The notes: generated by a model from the sequence alone, not told the origin. A stretch of DNA of 64,000 nt from Lachnospiraceae bacterium UBA3689 (GCA_002371465.1 DFIU01000010.1:108643-172642); one strand, 5' to 3'; counted from the stretch's first letter, positions 41,729 to 53,002 are shown. Numbers and translations: made by a program.

Positions 41729-42283
41729 TTATGCCGGTACCGAGACGTTTTGACGAATCCGGCGGCGAAGATTTTTCTTAAATTCGGGTCCGATGAAGAT
41801 ACTGACGAGTTCCCGGATGGCGCTGTACTTGTCCGCCAGCATGACGATCAGCGCTTCTTTGGACTTCGGCGGGAGGGTAAGGGCGGTTGCCGGCCACATG
41901 TGGCGCCGGATGATCTGCTCGGTATTTGAATCCAGGTCCGGGATCAGCTTTTTCGCCTCTTCGACGGACAGGACGGGGTGGAGGGCACAGCACTCGCGGT
42001 TGTTCTGAAATTTCTGATCCCGACCCAGGATGCCCAGATCGTGACAGAGGGCGCCTTCGACCACTTGCTTCTGGTTGATCCGGATGTGAAGGCGGTCCAG
42101 AATCTGGGACATGCGGACGCTCATAATCGTGACATCCATGGAATGGTCGGAGACGGTCATGACCAGGTGATGGGGCTGCCGGTAGCCGCTTTGAAAGATC
42201 TCGGAGGCGATGATATGGCTGCCGTATTTTAATATCGTTTCAGTAAGGTCCTGCTTCATCTGTTCTTTCTCCATTTCAATCAC
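41729..42283 (-). CDS. HD-domain phosphohydrolase
   Basis: A 184-residue HD-superfamily protein with the metal motif EGALCHDLGILGRD near residue 80, an upstream His pair (SDHSMD) and a downstream ADKYSAIRELV segment supplying the last Asp. Likely a metal-dependent phosphohydrolase acting on a nucleotide-type substrate. Convergent with the DUF4317 gene. Several Met codons near the N terminus (MIEMEKEQM) leave the start slightly uncertain. Confidence 0.82.
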   Translation of the reverse strand: MIEMEKEQMKQDLTETILKYGSHIIASEIFQSGYRQPHHLVMTVSDHSMDVTIMSVRMSQILDRLHIRINQKQVVEGALCHDLGILGRDQKFQNNRECCALHPVLSVEEAKKLIPDLDSNTEQIIRRHMWPATALTLPPKSKEALIVMLADKYSAIRELVSIFIGPEFKKNLRRRIRQNVSVPA

Positions 42284-42461
42284 CTATTATAAGAGATCCG
42301 GGCGGTTTTGATTCTAAAAAAAATGTAAATTTCAACGTTCACTCAAGGATTTTGGGAACTGGGTGACAAATGACCTTTCAAAGCGGGGCATTTTTCATTA
42401 TACTGCTGAAGGTATATCAATCAATAGAAGCAAAACCATACTTGAAATGGAGGAAATAAAG

Positions 42462-43079
42462 TTGAAACAGATGAGACGAATTATCCTGTTTCTGGCCGGC
42501 TGCTTTTTGCTGGGCACAGGTATCGGAGTCTGCAACGCAGGGGGCTGGGGCATGGACGCCCTGGACGTCCTGACGACCGGGCTTGCCGGGAAAATCGGGC
42601 TTGCCTTAAGCCTCGTGAATTTTGCGGTCTACCTGGTCATGAGTGGTGCTGCCCTGATTCTTGATAAAAAGCAGGTGGCGATCTGGACCTTTGCAGCCCC
42701 CTTTGTCACTTCTCTGGGTATCGATCTCTCCATGCGGGTGCTGCCGGTTTTGCGGTTGAGCGCCTTTTCCTTTGGTGTCTATATGGCGGGAATCCTGGTC
42801 ATGGGATTTGGAAATGCCCTGTCCATCTACGCCAACTGCGGCAGGTCCCCCTATGACGCCTTCCTTTATGCCCTGATGACGCGTACCAAAAAGAGCTATG
42901 CGGTGGTAAGATGGATCTTTGACGGCAGCTGCATCCTCCTGGGGCTGATCTTGGGTGGATCTTTGGGAATTGGGACGGTTATCGCCTTCCTGGTCATTGG
43001 AAAGCTGATTGAGTTCTTCATAGGACTCTTTGATCGGATTGCCGCCCATAACGACAAGCCGCAGGTCGTCTTTAGCTAA
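42462..43079 (+). CDS. YczE/YitT-type membrane protein
   Basis: About 205 residues from a TTG at 42462 eight bases after GGAGG; an ATG at 42471 is the alternative and an upstream ATG at 42363 has no site. Five or so membrane helices and the family-like segments GTGIGVCNAGGWGMDALDVL and YANCGRSPYDAFLYALM place it with the YczE/YyaS group. These proteins are of unknown function, probably transport-related. A second member is encoded at 48331. Confidence 0.82.
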   Translation: MKQMRRIILFLAGCFLLGTGIGVCNAGGWGMDALDVLTTGLAGKIGLALSLVNFAVYLVMSGAALILDKKQVAIWTFAAPFVTSLGIDLSMRVLPVLRLSAFSFGVYMAGILVMGFGNALSIYANCGRSPYDAFLYALMTRTKKSYAVVRWIFDGSCILLGLILGGSLGIGTVIAFLVIGKLIEFFIGLFDRIAAHNDKPQVVFS

Positions 43080-43112
43080 GATTGGATCTTTAGAATAGAA
43101 AGCAGGTTGAAT

Positions 43113-44033
43113 ATGGGAATCGTTGTATTTGGCGCCGTATTTGTCGATAGCAAGGGCTATCCCTTAACCCAGTATGTCCCGGGCGGCAGAAATGTCGGTC
43201 GGGTCATTCAGGTGCATGGCGGCGTCAGCCGGAACGTGGCGGAAGATATCGCGAATGTAGAGCTGAAGCCGACCTTTGTCACGGTCCTTGATGACAGCGG
43301 GACCAGCCAGGACGTCATCAACAAGTTGAACCGCCACAACGTGGACACCGGCTATATCCGCAGGGATGGGGATGGTCTGGGAACCTGGCTGGCGGTCTTC
43401 AATAATGATAACGACGTAGTGGCATCGATCTCAAAGCGACCGGACTTAAGCGGAATCAGCACGATTCTCGACGAACATGGAGATGAGATTATTCAAAATG
43501 CGGACAGTATCGTTGTGGAGATCGATATGGATTCTTCGATTCTAAAGAAGATCTTTCATCTGGCTGATGTCTACCACAAGGATGTCTACGCTGTAGTCTC
43601 CAATATGTCTATTGCGATGGAGCGGCGGGACCTTTTGAAGAAGACCGCCTGTATCGTCTGCAATGCCCAGGAGGCGGGCATGCTCTTCAGCGATGAATTC
43701 GATGGCAGGAGCCCGGAAGAACTGGTCGAGATTATTAAGGAGAAAATCCAGCTCGCCCAGTATCCCAGAATGATTGTGACGATGGGCGAGCAGGGGGCGG
43801 TCTATGCGGATGTCGCGGGGAAATCCGGCTTCTGTCCTGCCCGGAGGGTCGCCGTCATCGATACAACCGGCTGCGGGGACGCCTTTTTCGCCGGTGCGGC
43901 GATCGGCATGACCTATGGCAAGACGATCGAGGAGTCCTGTGAGATCGGGACCCGGCTGGCTTCTTCGGTCATCGCGACCAAGGAAAATGTCTGCCCCAGA
44001 TTCCTGCCCAGCGAGTTTGGGCTGGAGGTCTGA
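43113..44033 (+). CDS. PfkB-family carbohydrate kinase
   Basis: About 306 residues. The PfkB signature DTTGCGDAFFAGAAIG near residue 250 contains the catalytic base Asp, with Cys in place of the usual Ala of GAGD. The N-terminal glycine motif GGVSRNVAEDIANV and MIVTMGEQGAVYAD complete the family pattern. The specific sugar or nucleoside substrate is unknown. The ATG at 43113 is preferred; a TTG at 43107 is possible. It is followed by the aspartate kinase gene. Confidence 0.88.
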   Translation: MGIVVFGAVFVDSKGYPLTQYVPGGRNVGRVIQVHGGVSRNVAEDIANVELKPTFVTVLDDSGTSQDVINKLNRHNVDTGYIRRDGDGLGTWLAVFNNDNDVVASISKRPDLSGISTILDEHGDEIIQNADSIVVEIDMDSSILKKIFHLADVYHKDVYAVVSNMSIAMERRDLLKKTACIVCNAQEAGMLFSDEFDGRSPEELVEIIKEKIQLAQYPRMIVTMGEQGAVYADVAGKSGFCPARRVAVIDTTGCGDAFFAGAAIGMTYGKTIEESCEIGTRLASSVIATKENVCPRFLPSEFGLEV

Positions 44034-44129
44034 TTTTGCCCCATATATTTTATTGGAAATCTTGTATTATGCCTCTTCTTTGGTATACTGGATGGGACTT
44101 TACTGATGTAAACAGACGAAGAGGACTAA

Positions 44130-45452
44130 ATGATGAAGAAGGTTGTAAAATTCGGCGGCAGCTCGTTAGCCGATGCGGAGCAGTTTAAGAAGGTCAGTGC
44201 CATTATTCATGCGGACCCCGAGCGGGTCTATGTCGTACCCAGCGCTCCGGGCAAGCGGTTCAGCGGTGATGTCAAGGTGACGGATATGCTGCTGGAAGCC
44301 TACCGGATCGCGGTTGAAGGCGGCGATCTAGAGTGTCAGATGGGCGCGATCAAGAAGCGCTACGATGAGATTATCACCGGACTGGGGCTTGATTTTTCGC
44401 TCGATGATGAATTTGCAGCCATCATGAAGCAGCTGAAGGAAGACCCCTATCAGGACTACGCCGCGTCCCGCGGGGAGTATCTGAACGGTCGGATCATGGC
44501 CAAGTATCTGGGATTTGAATTTATCGACCCCTATGAGGTCATTTTCTTTAACGACGAGGGCAACCTCAACAGCTATAAGACCGAAAAGATCTTAAAGGCA
44601 CGTCTGGAGCAGACTCCCCAGGCTGTTATTCCTGGCTTTTACGGACACGGAAAGGATGAGAAGATCAAGACCTTTTCCCGGGGCGGGTCCGATGTGACCG
44701 GATCGATCGTCGCCAGCGCGGCTAAGGCTTCGGTCTATGAAAACTGGACGGATGTTTCGGGCTTTTTGGTAGCGGATCCGCGGATTATCAAGGACCCGGT
44801 CGCCATCAACACCATCACCTATCGGGAACTGCGGGAACTGAGTTACATGGGGGCGTCCGTTCTGCACGAGGACGCCATTTTTCCGGTCCGCAGCAAGGGG
44901 ATACCGATCAACATCAAGAATACCAACCGCCCCCAGGACGAAGGCACCTGGATCGTCGAGAGTACGGCGAGAAAGTCCAGTTTTACGATCACGGGAATTG
45001 CCGGTAAGAAGGGCTTTTGCGCCGTCAGCATTACCAAGGCTCTGATGAACTCAGAAGTCGGTTTCTGCCGGAAGGTTCTGCAGGCCTTTGAGGAAAATGG
45101 TATTTCAATTGAACATATGCCATCCGGTATTGATACTATGACGGTCGTGGTGCATGAGGACGAGTTCCTTGATAAGGAACAGCAGGTTGTCTCTTCGATT
45201 CACCGCCTGTCCCAGCCCGACTCCGTCGAGATTGAGTCGGACCTGGCGCTGATCGCCGTTGTCGGCAGGGGCATGAAGTCGGTCAGGGGAACTGCGGCGA
45301 GGATCTTTTCCGCGCTTGCCCATGCCCATATCAATATCCGTATGATCGACCAGGGGTCCTCCGAGCTGAATATCATCCTGGCTGTCGCCAATGAGGATTT
45401 TGAAAATGCCATCAAGGCGGTTTACGATATTTTTGTTCTGACGCAGATTTGA
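44130..45452 (+). CDS. lysC: Aspartate kinase
   Basis: A 440-residue monofunctional aspartate kinase, the first step of lysine, threonine and methionine synthesis. The N-terminal KFGGSSLADAEQ, SRGGSDVTGSIVASA near residue 190 and tandem ACT regulatory domains from about residue 295 (TGIAGKKGFCAVSI, LIAVVGRGMKSVRG) are visible. ACT domains imply feedback inhibition by lysine and/or threonine. Two adjacent ATG codons leave a one-codon uncertainty at the start. No riboswitch was recognised upstream. Confidence 0.95.
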   Translation: MMKKVVKFGGSSLADAEQFKKVSAIIHADPERVYVVPSAPGKRFSGDVKVTDMLLEAYRIAVEGGDLECQMGAIKKRYDEIITGLGLDFSLDDEFAAIMKQLKEDPYQDYAASRGEYLNGRIMAKYLGFEFIDPYEVIFFNDEGNLNSYKTEKILKARLEQTPQAVIPGFYGHGKDEKIKTFSRGGSDVTGSIVASAAKASVYENWTDVSGFLVADPRIIKDPVAINTITYRELRELSYMGASVLHEDAIFPVRSKGIPINIKNTNRPQDEGTWIVESTARKSSFTITGIAGKKGFCAVSITKALMNSEVGFCRKVLQAFEENGISIEHMPSGIDTMTVVVHEDEFLDKEQQVVSSIHRLSQPDSVEIESDLALIAVVGRGMKSVRGTAARIFSALAHAHINIRMIDQGSSELNIILAVANEDFENAIKAVYDIFVLTQI

Positions 45453-45552
45453 TGGGATAATGCATAGCAATAGCATAGGCAGGAGAAGGTTCCCGGAATC
45501 GCCAGATTTTGGGAATCTTTTTGGGTCTGTCTTTCAAAAAGGAGATGGGGAT

Positions 45553-46149
45553 ATGATGCAGGAAGAACTGCTCCTGATTTTGGAGCAGGCGGGAAATCTG
45601 AAGCGGAATACCAGACACTGCTGGATCGATCCGGACCGCAAGGAGAGCGTGGCGGATCACAGCTGGAGACTGGCTCTTATGGCAATGCTGCTAAGCGGTG
45701 AGGAAGAGTTCCGGGGCGTCGACATGAACAGGGTCATCCGCATGTGTCTGATCCACGACCTGGGAGAATCCTTTACCGGGGATATTCCCTCTTTTGAGAA
45801 ACAAGAAGAGGACCGGGACAAGGAAGAGAACCTCTTTTGGGACTGGGTGGAGAGTTTTCCCTCCCCGCAAAAAGAGGACTGGCTGGCTCTTTTGAATGAG
45901 ATGAAGGAGCTGAAGACCAGGGAAGCAAAGACCTATAAGGCGCTCGACAAGATCGAGGCTCTGATCTCTCACGATGAGTCGGAACTTGACACCTGGCTGC
46001 CGCTCGAATATGATTTGCAGCTGGAATACGGGAAAAAGGAGGCTGCCTTCTCCCCCTATCTCATGAATCTTCACCGGGCGATCGACGTCTGGACCAAGGA
46101 GAAGATTGAGCAGAAGAGGGAAGAAGACAGTGATTCTTATAGGGGTTAA
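45553..46149 (+). CDS. HD-domain 5'-deoxynucleotidase-like protein
   Basis: About 198 residues starting at ATG 45553 after AAAAAGGAGATGGGG; an in-frame ATG at 45460 lies too far upstream. The YfbR/HDDC2-like pattern is clear: VADHSWRLALMAMLL (first His), CLIHDLGESFTGDIPSF (HD pair and the following Glu) and a C-terminal DKIEALISHDES (last Asp). Family members remove phosphate from deoxynucleoside monophosphates. Confidence 0.88.
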   Translation: MMQEELLLILEQAGNLKRNTRHCWIDPDRKESVADHSWRLALMAMLLSGEEEFRGVDMNRVIRMCLIHDLGESFTGDIPSFEKQEEDRDKEENLFWDWVESFPSPQKEDWLALLNEMKELKTREAKTYKALDKIEALISHDESELDTWLPLEYDLQLEYGKKEAAFSPYLMNLHRAIDVWTKEKIEQKREEDSDSYRG

Positions 46150-46172
46150 AGAAACACCGGATCGGTAGAATT

Positions 46173-46931
46173 TTATTGAAGGTCTGTCGAGCTTCTGACT
46201 GTCTTAGTTTCTTTTAGATATTGCGCTTTGGGGTCGGGACGACCGAAGCGCTCCAGGATCTTTTTCCGGTTCAATCCCGCCAGAATGATGACCGCGATCT
46301 GTACGACAAAGGACAGAACCGTATAGAATATCTGACCGCGGATCAGAAAATGCCCGGCGACGCAGTTGGATAAGATCTGAATCCAGCTGGAAATGGCGAC
46401 CGAAGCGGCATATTCGCGGACACGGAGCCTGGCGGCAGCGGCAAAGTAGGGGATGACGCCGTTGGGGATGCCCGGAACCAGACAGGCGAGGGCAAAGACA
46501 AAGGCGGGATCGTAGCGGTTGACGGTGGAAATGATCCAGCCGCTCTTTCTCTGGTCCGCCTTGATCTGGTGGCGGAAGGCCTTTGCCAGCATGAAGATCA
46601 GGGTATTGGCAAGGACAAAACCGCTGTAGGCGGCAAGAAAAGCCTGCCACCAGGGAAAGATCATGCCGGCTGTGAACTGGATCAAAATGCCGGGGATGAC
46701 GACGCTGATGACCTGGAGGACGGACAGTAAAAAGACGCTGATCAGCCCTCTCCAGGCGCCTTGCTCGGAGATATAGGCGGCGATAGCGTCCTCATCGCCC
46801 TCTTTTAAGAGGCGGATCAGGTCCGGAATGGTGCCGCCGAACAATTTCCAGGCAAAAAATGCCAGGAGGCAGGCAGCCGCGACCATGATCAGGACCCGTA
46901 AGATTTCTTTTAAGGAGTGATGATCCTTCAT
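46173..46931 (-). CDS. TVP38/TMEM64-family (VTT domain) membrane protein
   Basis: About 252 residues with five or six hydrophobic helices. The VTT core is visible as GILIQFTAGMIFPWWQAFLAA followed by ALACLVPGIPNGVIPYFAAA (residues 160-179). Proteins of this group (relatives of DedA, YtxB, TMEM41) have been linked to lipid scrambling or flipping. The ATG at 46931 follows an ACGAGG site; an ATG at 46979 would add a charged non-homologous leader. Confidence 0.86.
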   Translation of the reverse strand: MKDHHSLKEILRVLIMVAAACLLAFFAWKLFGGTIPDLIRLLKEGDEDAIAAYISEQGAWRGLISVFLLSVLQVISVVIPGILIQFTAGMIFPWWQAFLAAYSGFVLANTLIFMLAKAFRHQIKADQRKSGWIISTVNRYDPAFVFALACLVPGIPNGVIPYFAAAARLRVREYAASVAISSWIQILSNCVAGHFLIRGQIFYTVLSFVVQIAVIILAGLNRKKILERFGRPDPKAQYLKETKTVRSSTDLQ

Positions 46932-47010
46932 AAAGATCCTCGTTTCGTTAAGAGATTGCTCTATTATAGCACAATCCATTCAGGATGTTGGTTAGGAAAG
47001 GATATAGGTT

Positions 47011-47499
47011 TTGAAAGAAGGGCAGTTTAAAAGGCTGGAAGCCCTGGTGGGAAAAGAAGTGGACGAGGATAAGATGCGGGAAGCGGGCTTTCTGCACTAT
47101 GTCTTCGGCAAGGATATCGCTTATCAGGTGGACGTTCTGACCGGTAGGAGAGAAGATACAGAGCCGGACCAGGATGAGGTGGAGGCGATCCGGTCCTTCT
47201 TTGGGGACGACTGCTGGATGAAGTACGTTCCCATGTCCGATCGGGAACTTAAGGGCAATCAGATCTATGACGCCTCCTTCCTGCTTGGCATTACCCTCGA
47301 CCAGGATGAGGTCATCACCTCCGCCAAAGAGTACTTAAGGATCGGAGTTCCCTTTGCGGGAGAAATGCCGGTCATCTCCGGACTGCCGGTTCCGGTCTAT
47401 TACGACTATATGCCGGTCAATTACTGTCCCCGCTATGTGGTCCGGGAACTGACTGGGGTCCTGAAGGATGGAGAAAATGGGGCATTTTCTGAGGACTGA
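47011..47499 (+). CDS. Hypothetical protein, DUF3786-like
   Basis: A 162-residue soluble protein starting at a TTG after AAAGGATATAGG. Its clearest part is VYYDYMPVNYCPRYVVRELTG (residues 130-150 region) and an earlier GDDCWMKYVPMSDRELKG. The composition is acidic and there is no signal peptide or membrane helix. The pattern loosely recalls small DUF3786-type domains, but I am not certain. Function unknown. Confidence 0.6.
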   Translation: MKEGQFKRLEALVGKEVDEDKMREAGFLHYVFGKDIAYQVDVLTGRREDTEPDQDEVEAIRSFFGDDCWMKYVPMSDRELKGNQIYDASFLLGITLDQDEVITSAKEYLRIGVPFAGEMPVISGLPVPVYYDYMPVNYCPRYVVRELTGVLKDGENGAFSED

Positions 47500-47543
47500 T
47501 GCAAATTTTGATTTTGGACCCGATTTTTGGAATGTCCTTTTAT

Positions 47544-47558
47544 AAATGTGGTATCATA
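47544..47558 (+). promoter_or_regulatory. Extended -10 promoter element before the HAD gene
   Basis: AAATGTGGTATCATA contains an extended -10 box (TG then TATCAT). The identical 15 bases occur before the DUF1858 gene at 50552-50566, so both genes use the same core promoter. Confidence 0.65.
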
Positions 47559-47609
47559 TTACGAAAATGCTGGCGACAGCGATATTTTTAAGACAGGAAG
47601 GGAATCATT

Positions 47610-48299
47610 ATGGCATATAAAAAGGCGATGGTCGCGGATTTTGACGGAACCTTGTATCGACCGGAGCAAGAGGTTCCGATCAGACCGGAAGATGTTGAAG
47701 CCATTCGGGCTTTTCAGAGCAAGGGCTATCTCTTTGGCGTTTGCAGCGGTCGGATGTTAAAGGAGATCAGGAAGCTGACCGGTGACCAGATCCACTTTGA
47801 CTTTGCGGTGACCAGCTCCGGCGCCTGCGTCTACGGTCTGGATGCTTCATTTGAAATCCACAATGAGATCGACCGCATCCGGACGGAGGATATCCTGGAA
47901 TATGTCGAGCGGCACTACCGCCTGGAGGGGAATCTCCATATCGCGGATAATCGTCAGATAACGGACATTTCCTTCCACCCGGAGACGGAAGAGGAGGCGG
48001 AGCGGCTGGCTCATGATCTGCAGGGACGGTATTTCTCCTTTATTGAAGCCATACCCAGCAGCACCTCGGTCAACGTCATTCCGCTCGGTTCCGTCAAGGG
48101 GCTGGGCATCCGGAATATTCAACGGCACTATGGAATTGAAACTATGTACTCGGTTGCGGATTCCGTCAGCGCCCTGTCCATGTTCCGAGGAGCGGACAAG
48201 AACTATGCCGTCTCCTGGGGAGAAGACGACATCATCGACGATGCGGACCAGGTTGTGGATTCTGTGGCGGAAGCCTTAAAACTTGCGGAAGAGGACTGA
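47610..48299 (+). CDS. HAD-superfamily phosphatase (Cof-type)
   Basis: A 229-residue haloacid-dehalogenase-like hydrolase. The nucleophile motif is ADFDGTLY at residues 8-15, motif II is VCSGRM near residue 49 and the Asp-rich motif IV lies in SWGEDDIIDDADQVV near the C terminus. It has an intermediate cap typical of Cof/sucrose-phosphatase-type proteins and probably dephosphorylates sugar phosphates or nucleotides. AGGAAGGG precedes the ATG. Confidence 0.87.
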   Translation: MAYKKAMVADFDGTLYRPEQEVPIRPEDVEAIRAFQSKGYLFGVCSGRMLKEIRKLTGDQIHFDFAVTSSGACVYGLDASFEIHNEIDRIRTEDILEYVERHYRLEGNLHIADNRQITDISFHPETEEEAERLAHDLQGRYFSFIEAIPSSTSVNVIPLGSVKGLGIRNIQRHYGIETMYSVADSVSALSMFRGADKNYAVSWGEDDIIDDADQVVDSVAEALKLAEED

Positions 48300-48330
48300 A
48301 GTTCAAAAGAGAAAGGGAAAAACGTAAGAA

Positions 48331-48999
48331 ATGAAGGAGTTTTTGATCCATGATCTTTTGAAAGTCGGACCTGGCTTTTTCAAACGAGCCGTGACCGTGG
48401 TTTTTGCCGCGATCGGCACCGGCTTTTTCCTGTCCCTTTTGATCAATGTGAATCTGGGGACGGATCCCTGCACCTTTATCAATGTGACCGTTTCAAATCG
48501 TTTGGGGATATCTTTCGGGACCTGGCAGCTTTTATTGAATATTGGGCTGATGATTTTTGTTCTCATCACCTCTCGTGTCCGCTATATCGGGCTGGGAACT
48601 CTGGTCAATATGGTTCTGCTTGGCTATGCCGCGGATTTTTTTCGATGGGTCTGGTCAAGGACCCTGCCGGAAGCCGTCTTTACCCAGTTTCCATCCAGGG
48701 CGATCGTCTTTGCTATCGCCCTTTTGGGGTTTATCGCGGGCTGTGCCGTCTATATGAATTGTGTGATGGGAGTGGGACCCTATGACGCTGCGCCCATGAT
48801 CATCGGCGGCTGGCTCAAGGGCCTGCCTTTTACCGTCGTCCGCATGTGTTGGGATTTTGGTATGCTGGGGATTGGTATGGCTCTGGGAGGGGGCGTCCCT
48901 CCTCTCGGAAGCTTCTTAATGGCTCTTTTTTTGGGACCGGTCATCGGAATCGTAGGCAGGTGGATGAGAAAGACCTTTCATTTTGAGTTCGCGGCATAG
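48331..48999 (+). CDS. YczE/YitT-type membrane protein
   Basis: A 222-residue membrane protein with about five helices, a paralog of the protein at 42462. Family-like parts are FFLSLLINVNLGTDPCTF and CVMGVGPYDAAPMIIGGW (shared pattern G-PYDA). It lies between the HAD phosphatase and Lon-like ATPase genes, all in one direction with short gaps. Function unknown. Confidence 0.82.
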   Translation: MKEFLIHDLLKVGPGFFKRAVTVVFAAIGTGFFLSLLINVNLGTDPCTFINVTVSNRLGISFGTWQLLLNIGLMIFVLITSRVRYIGLGTLVNMVLLGYAADFFRWVWSRTLPEAVFTQFPSRAIVFAIALLGFIAGCAVYMNCVMGVGPYDAAPMIIGGWLKGLPFTVVRMCWDFGMLGIGMALGGGVPPLGSFLMALFLGPVIGIVGRWMRKTFHFEFAA

Positions 49000-49014
49000 G
49001 AAGGAGAAGGCGGT

Positions 49015-50529
49015 ATGGCATCGATTCAGGACCAGGAACTGGTCGTCTATGACCTGACCAGTTCCAAGGACCAGGGCAGCGCCCTGGGAGAGGCGGTCGT
49101 GACCTATGAAAAGACGGACAGCGGGTATGAGATTGCAGATCCCGACCATCCCTTTCTGACTCTCTCTGACCCGGACCACCTGCTATCTGACCATCAGAAC
49201 GGGGATTTTCTCAATCCAAACCGGAGAACAGCATTTGAGTTCCGCCTGGATGGAGAAATGAAGACCGTGGACATCAAGCGGATCGATTCCCGCTTTATCC
49301 GTCTTTTGAACTGGCTGGGCGGGGAAAGACGCCCTATTCGGCTCCATGGGGTCAGGCACGGAGAGGAATACTGCGTCTACGGGATCCGGATGGTGGATCC
49401 CAGCGGCAGGACAGTCCTTCGGACGGCTGAGGACAGTCTCCTGCAGCTCATGATCGAGCGGCTCCTGTCCGGTCATTTTCAGGAAGAAGAGGAAGAGGAC
49501 GGGGCGCCGGACGAGACGGTGCGGATCACCACCATCCCGGATATCGAAAATTATCTCTTTGTGGCAGGTTCCACCATGCCCAAAAATGTCCTCAAGTGGG
49601 CGAGGCGAAACCTGGAGACGGCTAAGTCCAATTCCATCAGCCCCGAGGAACGGCGGCATGCCTTAAGAGCCCTGTCCATGATGCTCAATATCAAGTGGAA
49701 GGGATCTTATTTTGAGTCCATCGATCCGGTCAAGGCACGGGAGATTCTGGACGCGGAACTCTACGGCATGGAGAGCGTCAAGCAGAGGATCATTGAGACG
49801 GTCATCCAGATCAACCGGACCCACACCCTGCCGGCTTACGGCATCCTGCTGGCGGGGCCTGCGGGAATCGGCAAGTCCCAGGTCGCTTACGCCGTCGCCA
49901 AGATTTTAAGGCTGCCCTGGATCTCCCTTGATATGAGTACCATCCACGACGCCGAGGCACTGACAGGCAGCCCCCGGGTCTACGCCAATGCCAAGCCGGG
50001 CCGCATCATGGAGGGCTTTGCCCAGGCGGCGACCAGCAACCTGGTCTTTATCATCAACGAGCTGGACAAGGCGGACGTCTCCAGTCCCAACGGCAACCCC
50101 GCCGACGCCCTTTTGACCCTGCTCGACAACCTGGGCTTTACCGATAACTATATCGAATGTACCATTCCGACGGACGGCGTCTACCCGGTTGCGACAGCAA
50201 ATGACAAGAGCCTCATCAGTGATCCCCTCATGTCGCGCTTTTGTGTCATCGATATACCGGACTACAGCGACCGGGAAAAGCGGGAGATTTTCAAACGCTT
50301 CTCCCTGCCCAAGATCTTAAAGCGGATGGGCATGAGAGAGGAAGAGTGCATCGTAGGCGAGGACGCCCTCGACGTCATCCTGTCTGCCTATCAGGGGGAG
50401 ACAGGAGTCCGGGACCTGGAGCAGGCAGCGGAGCATCTGGCGGCGAACGCCCTCTACCAGATTGAAACAAAGGGAGTTACAGGTGTCGTCTTTGACGGAC
50501 CCACTACAGAAAAATTATTAAAAATGTAA
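49015..50529 (+). CDS. Lon-like AAA+ ATPase lacking a protease domain
   Basis: A 504-residue protein. A variable N-terminal 200 residues is followed by a Lon-type module: the pre-AAA helix region AREILDAELYGMESVKQRI near residue 240, Walker A GPAGIGKS near residue 282, Walker B VFIINELDKAD near residue 345, sensor-type VYPVATANDKS near residue 390 and a C-terminal helical lid (GVRDLEQAAEHLAANALYQI). It stops where the Lon Ser-Lys protease domain would begin. It may act as a remodelling or unfolding ATPase on unknown clients. GGAAGGAGAAGG precedes the ATG. Confidence 0.83.
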   Translation: MASIQDQELVVYDLTSSKDQGSALGEAVVTYEKTDSGYEIADPDHPFLTLSDPDHLLSDHQNGDFLNPNRRTAFEFRLDGEMKTVDIKRIDSRFIRLLNWLGGERRPIRLHGVRHGEEYCVYGIRMVDPSGRTVLRTAEDSLLQLMIERLLSGHFQEEEEEDGAPDETVRITTIPDIENYLFVAGSTMPKNVLKWARRNLETAKSNSISPEERRHALRALSMMLNIKWKGSYFESIDPVKAREILDAELYGMESVKQRIIETVIQINRTHTLPAYGILLAGPAGIGKSQVAYAVAKILRLPWISLDMSTIHDAEALTGSPRVYANAKPGRIMEGFAQAATSNLVFIINELDKADVSSPNGNPADALLTLLDNLGFTDNYIECTIPTDGVYPVATANDKSLISDPLMSRFCVIDIPDYSDREKREIFKRFSLPKILKRMGMREEECIVGEDALDVILSAYQGETGVRDLEQAAEHLAANALYQIETKGVTGVVFDGPTTEKLLKM

Positions 50530-50536
50530 GGGATGT

Positions 50537-50566
50537 GTTGCATGCGCAACAAAATGTGGTATCATA
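50537..50566 (+). promoter_or_regulatory. Promoter with inverted repeat before the DUF1858 gene
   Basis: GTTGC-ATGC-GCAAC (50537-50550) overlaps a TTGCAT -35 box, followed 16 bases later by TATCAT. The -10 region is identical to that before the HAD gene. The repeat may be an operator. Confidence 0.6.
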
Positions 50567-50646
50567 GATAGCGACAGCAAGAAAGACTCTAACCGGGGTC
50601 TTACTGGGAAAATATATTCCAAGAATCATGCAGAAAGGAATTTGAT

Positions 50647-50883
50647 ATGGCTAAGATCAATAAGGATATGACAGTTCTCGAAGCGCTTCAGGTTAACCCG
50701 GATATCGCGGGGATCCTGATGCAGGAAGGGATGCACTGCATCTTCTGCGGCGCCGCTGCAGGCGAATCTCTTCAGGAGGCAGGTTATGTACACGGCATCG
50801 GCGATGAGCAGATGAACAACATGATCGATCGAATCAATGATTTCCTGTCTAGCCAGCCTGAGCAGGCAGCGGCACAGCAGTAA
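50647..50883 (+). CDS. DUF1858-domain protein
   Basis: A 78-residue protein with the DUF1858 pattern: INKDMTVLEALQVNPDIAGIL at the N terminus, then the redox- or metal-type Cys pair in MHCIFCG near residue 34. Such proteins often accompany iron-sulfur or hybrid-cluster proteins in anaerobes and may bind a metal or cluster via the CxxC. It has AAAGGA before the ATG, its own promoter and its own terminator, so it is a single-gene unit. Confidence 0.88.
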   Translation: MAKINKDMTVLEALQVNPDIAGILMQEGMHCIFCGAAAGESLQEAGYVHGIGDEQMNNMIDRINDFLSSQPEQAAAQQ

Positions 50884-50919
50884 GATAGGATTGAGATCCG
50901 GAAGATGGTTTTCGAAAGT

Positions 50920-50960
50920 AAGACGGACAAAGGCGTTTGCAGCTTTGCCCGTCTTTTTTA
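50920..50960 (+). terminator. Terminator after the DUF1858 gene
   Basis: AGACGGACAAAG (50921-50932) pairs with CTTTGCCCGTCT (50943-50954) with one mismatch, followed by five T. Confidence 0.88.
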
Positions 50961-51134
50961 TATACCCAGGCAGCTTACGCTGTCTAAGGAGAAAGCAACG
51001 GATCAGTTTGCTTTCAAAATTTCAGAACATTTGCGGAATTTTTCTGTCGGTCATCCCCGAATGGGCTATAATAGATAAGGCTTTAGATAAGAGACCACGT
51101 TCAATCAGACAGACAGCGATCGGGGGTAGCAAAG

Positions 51135-52964
<1,830 letters not shown>

Positions 52965-53002
52965 ACTTAAAATAAACCAAATTTAAACAAGGAGAACACA
53001 CG

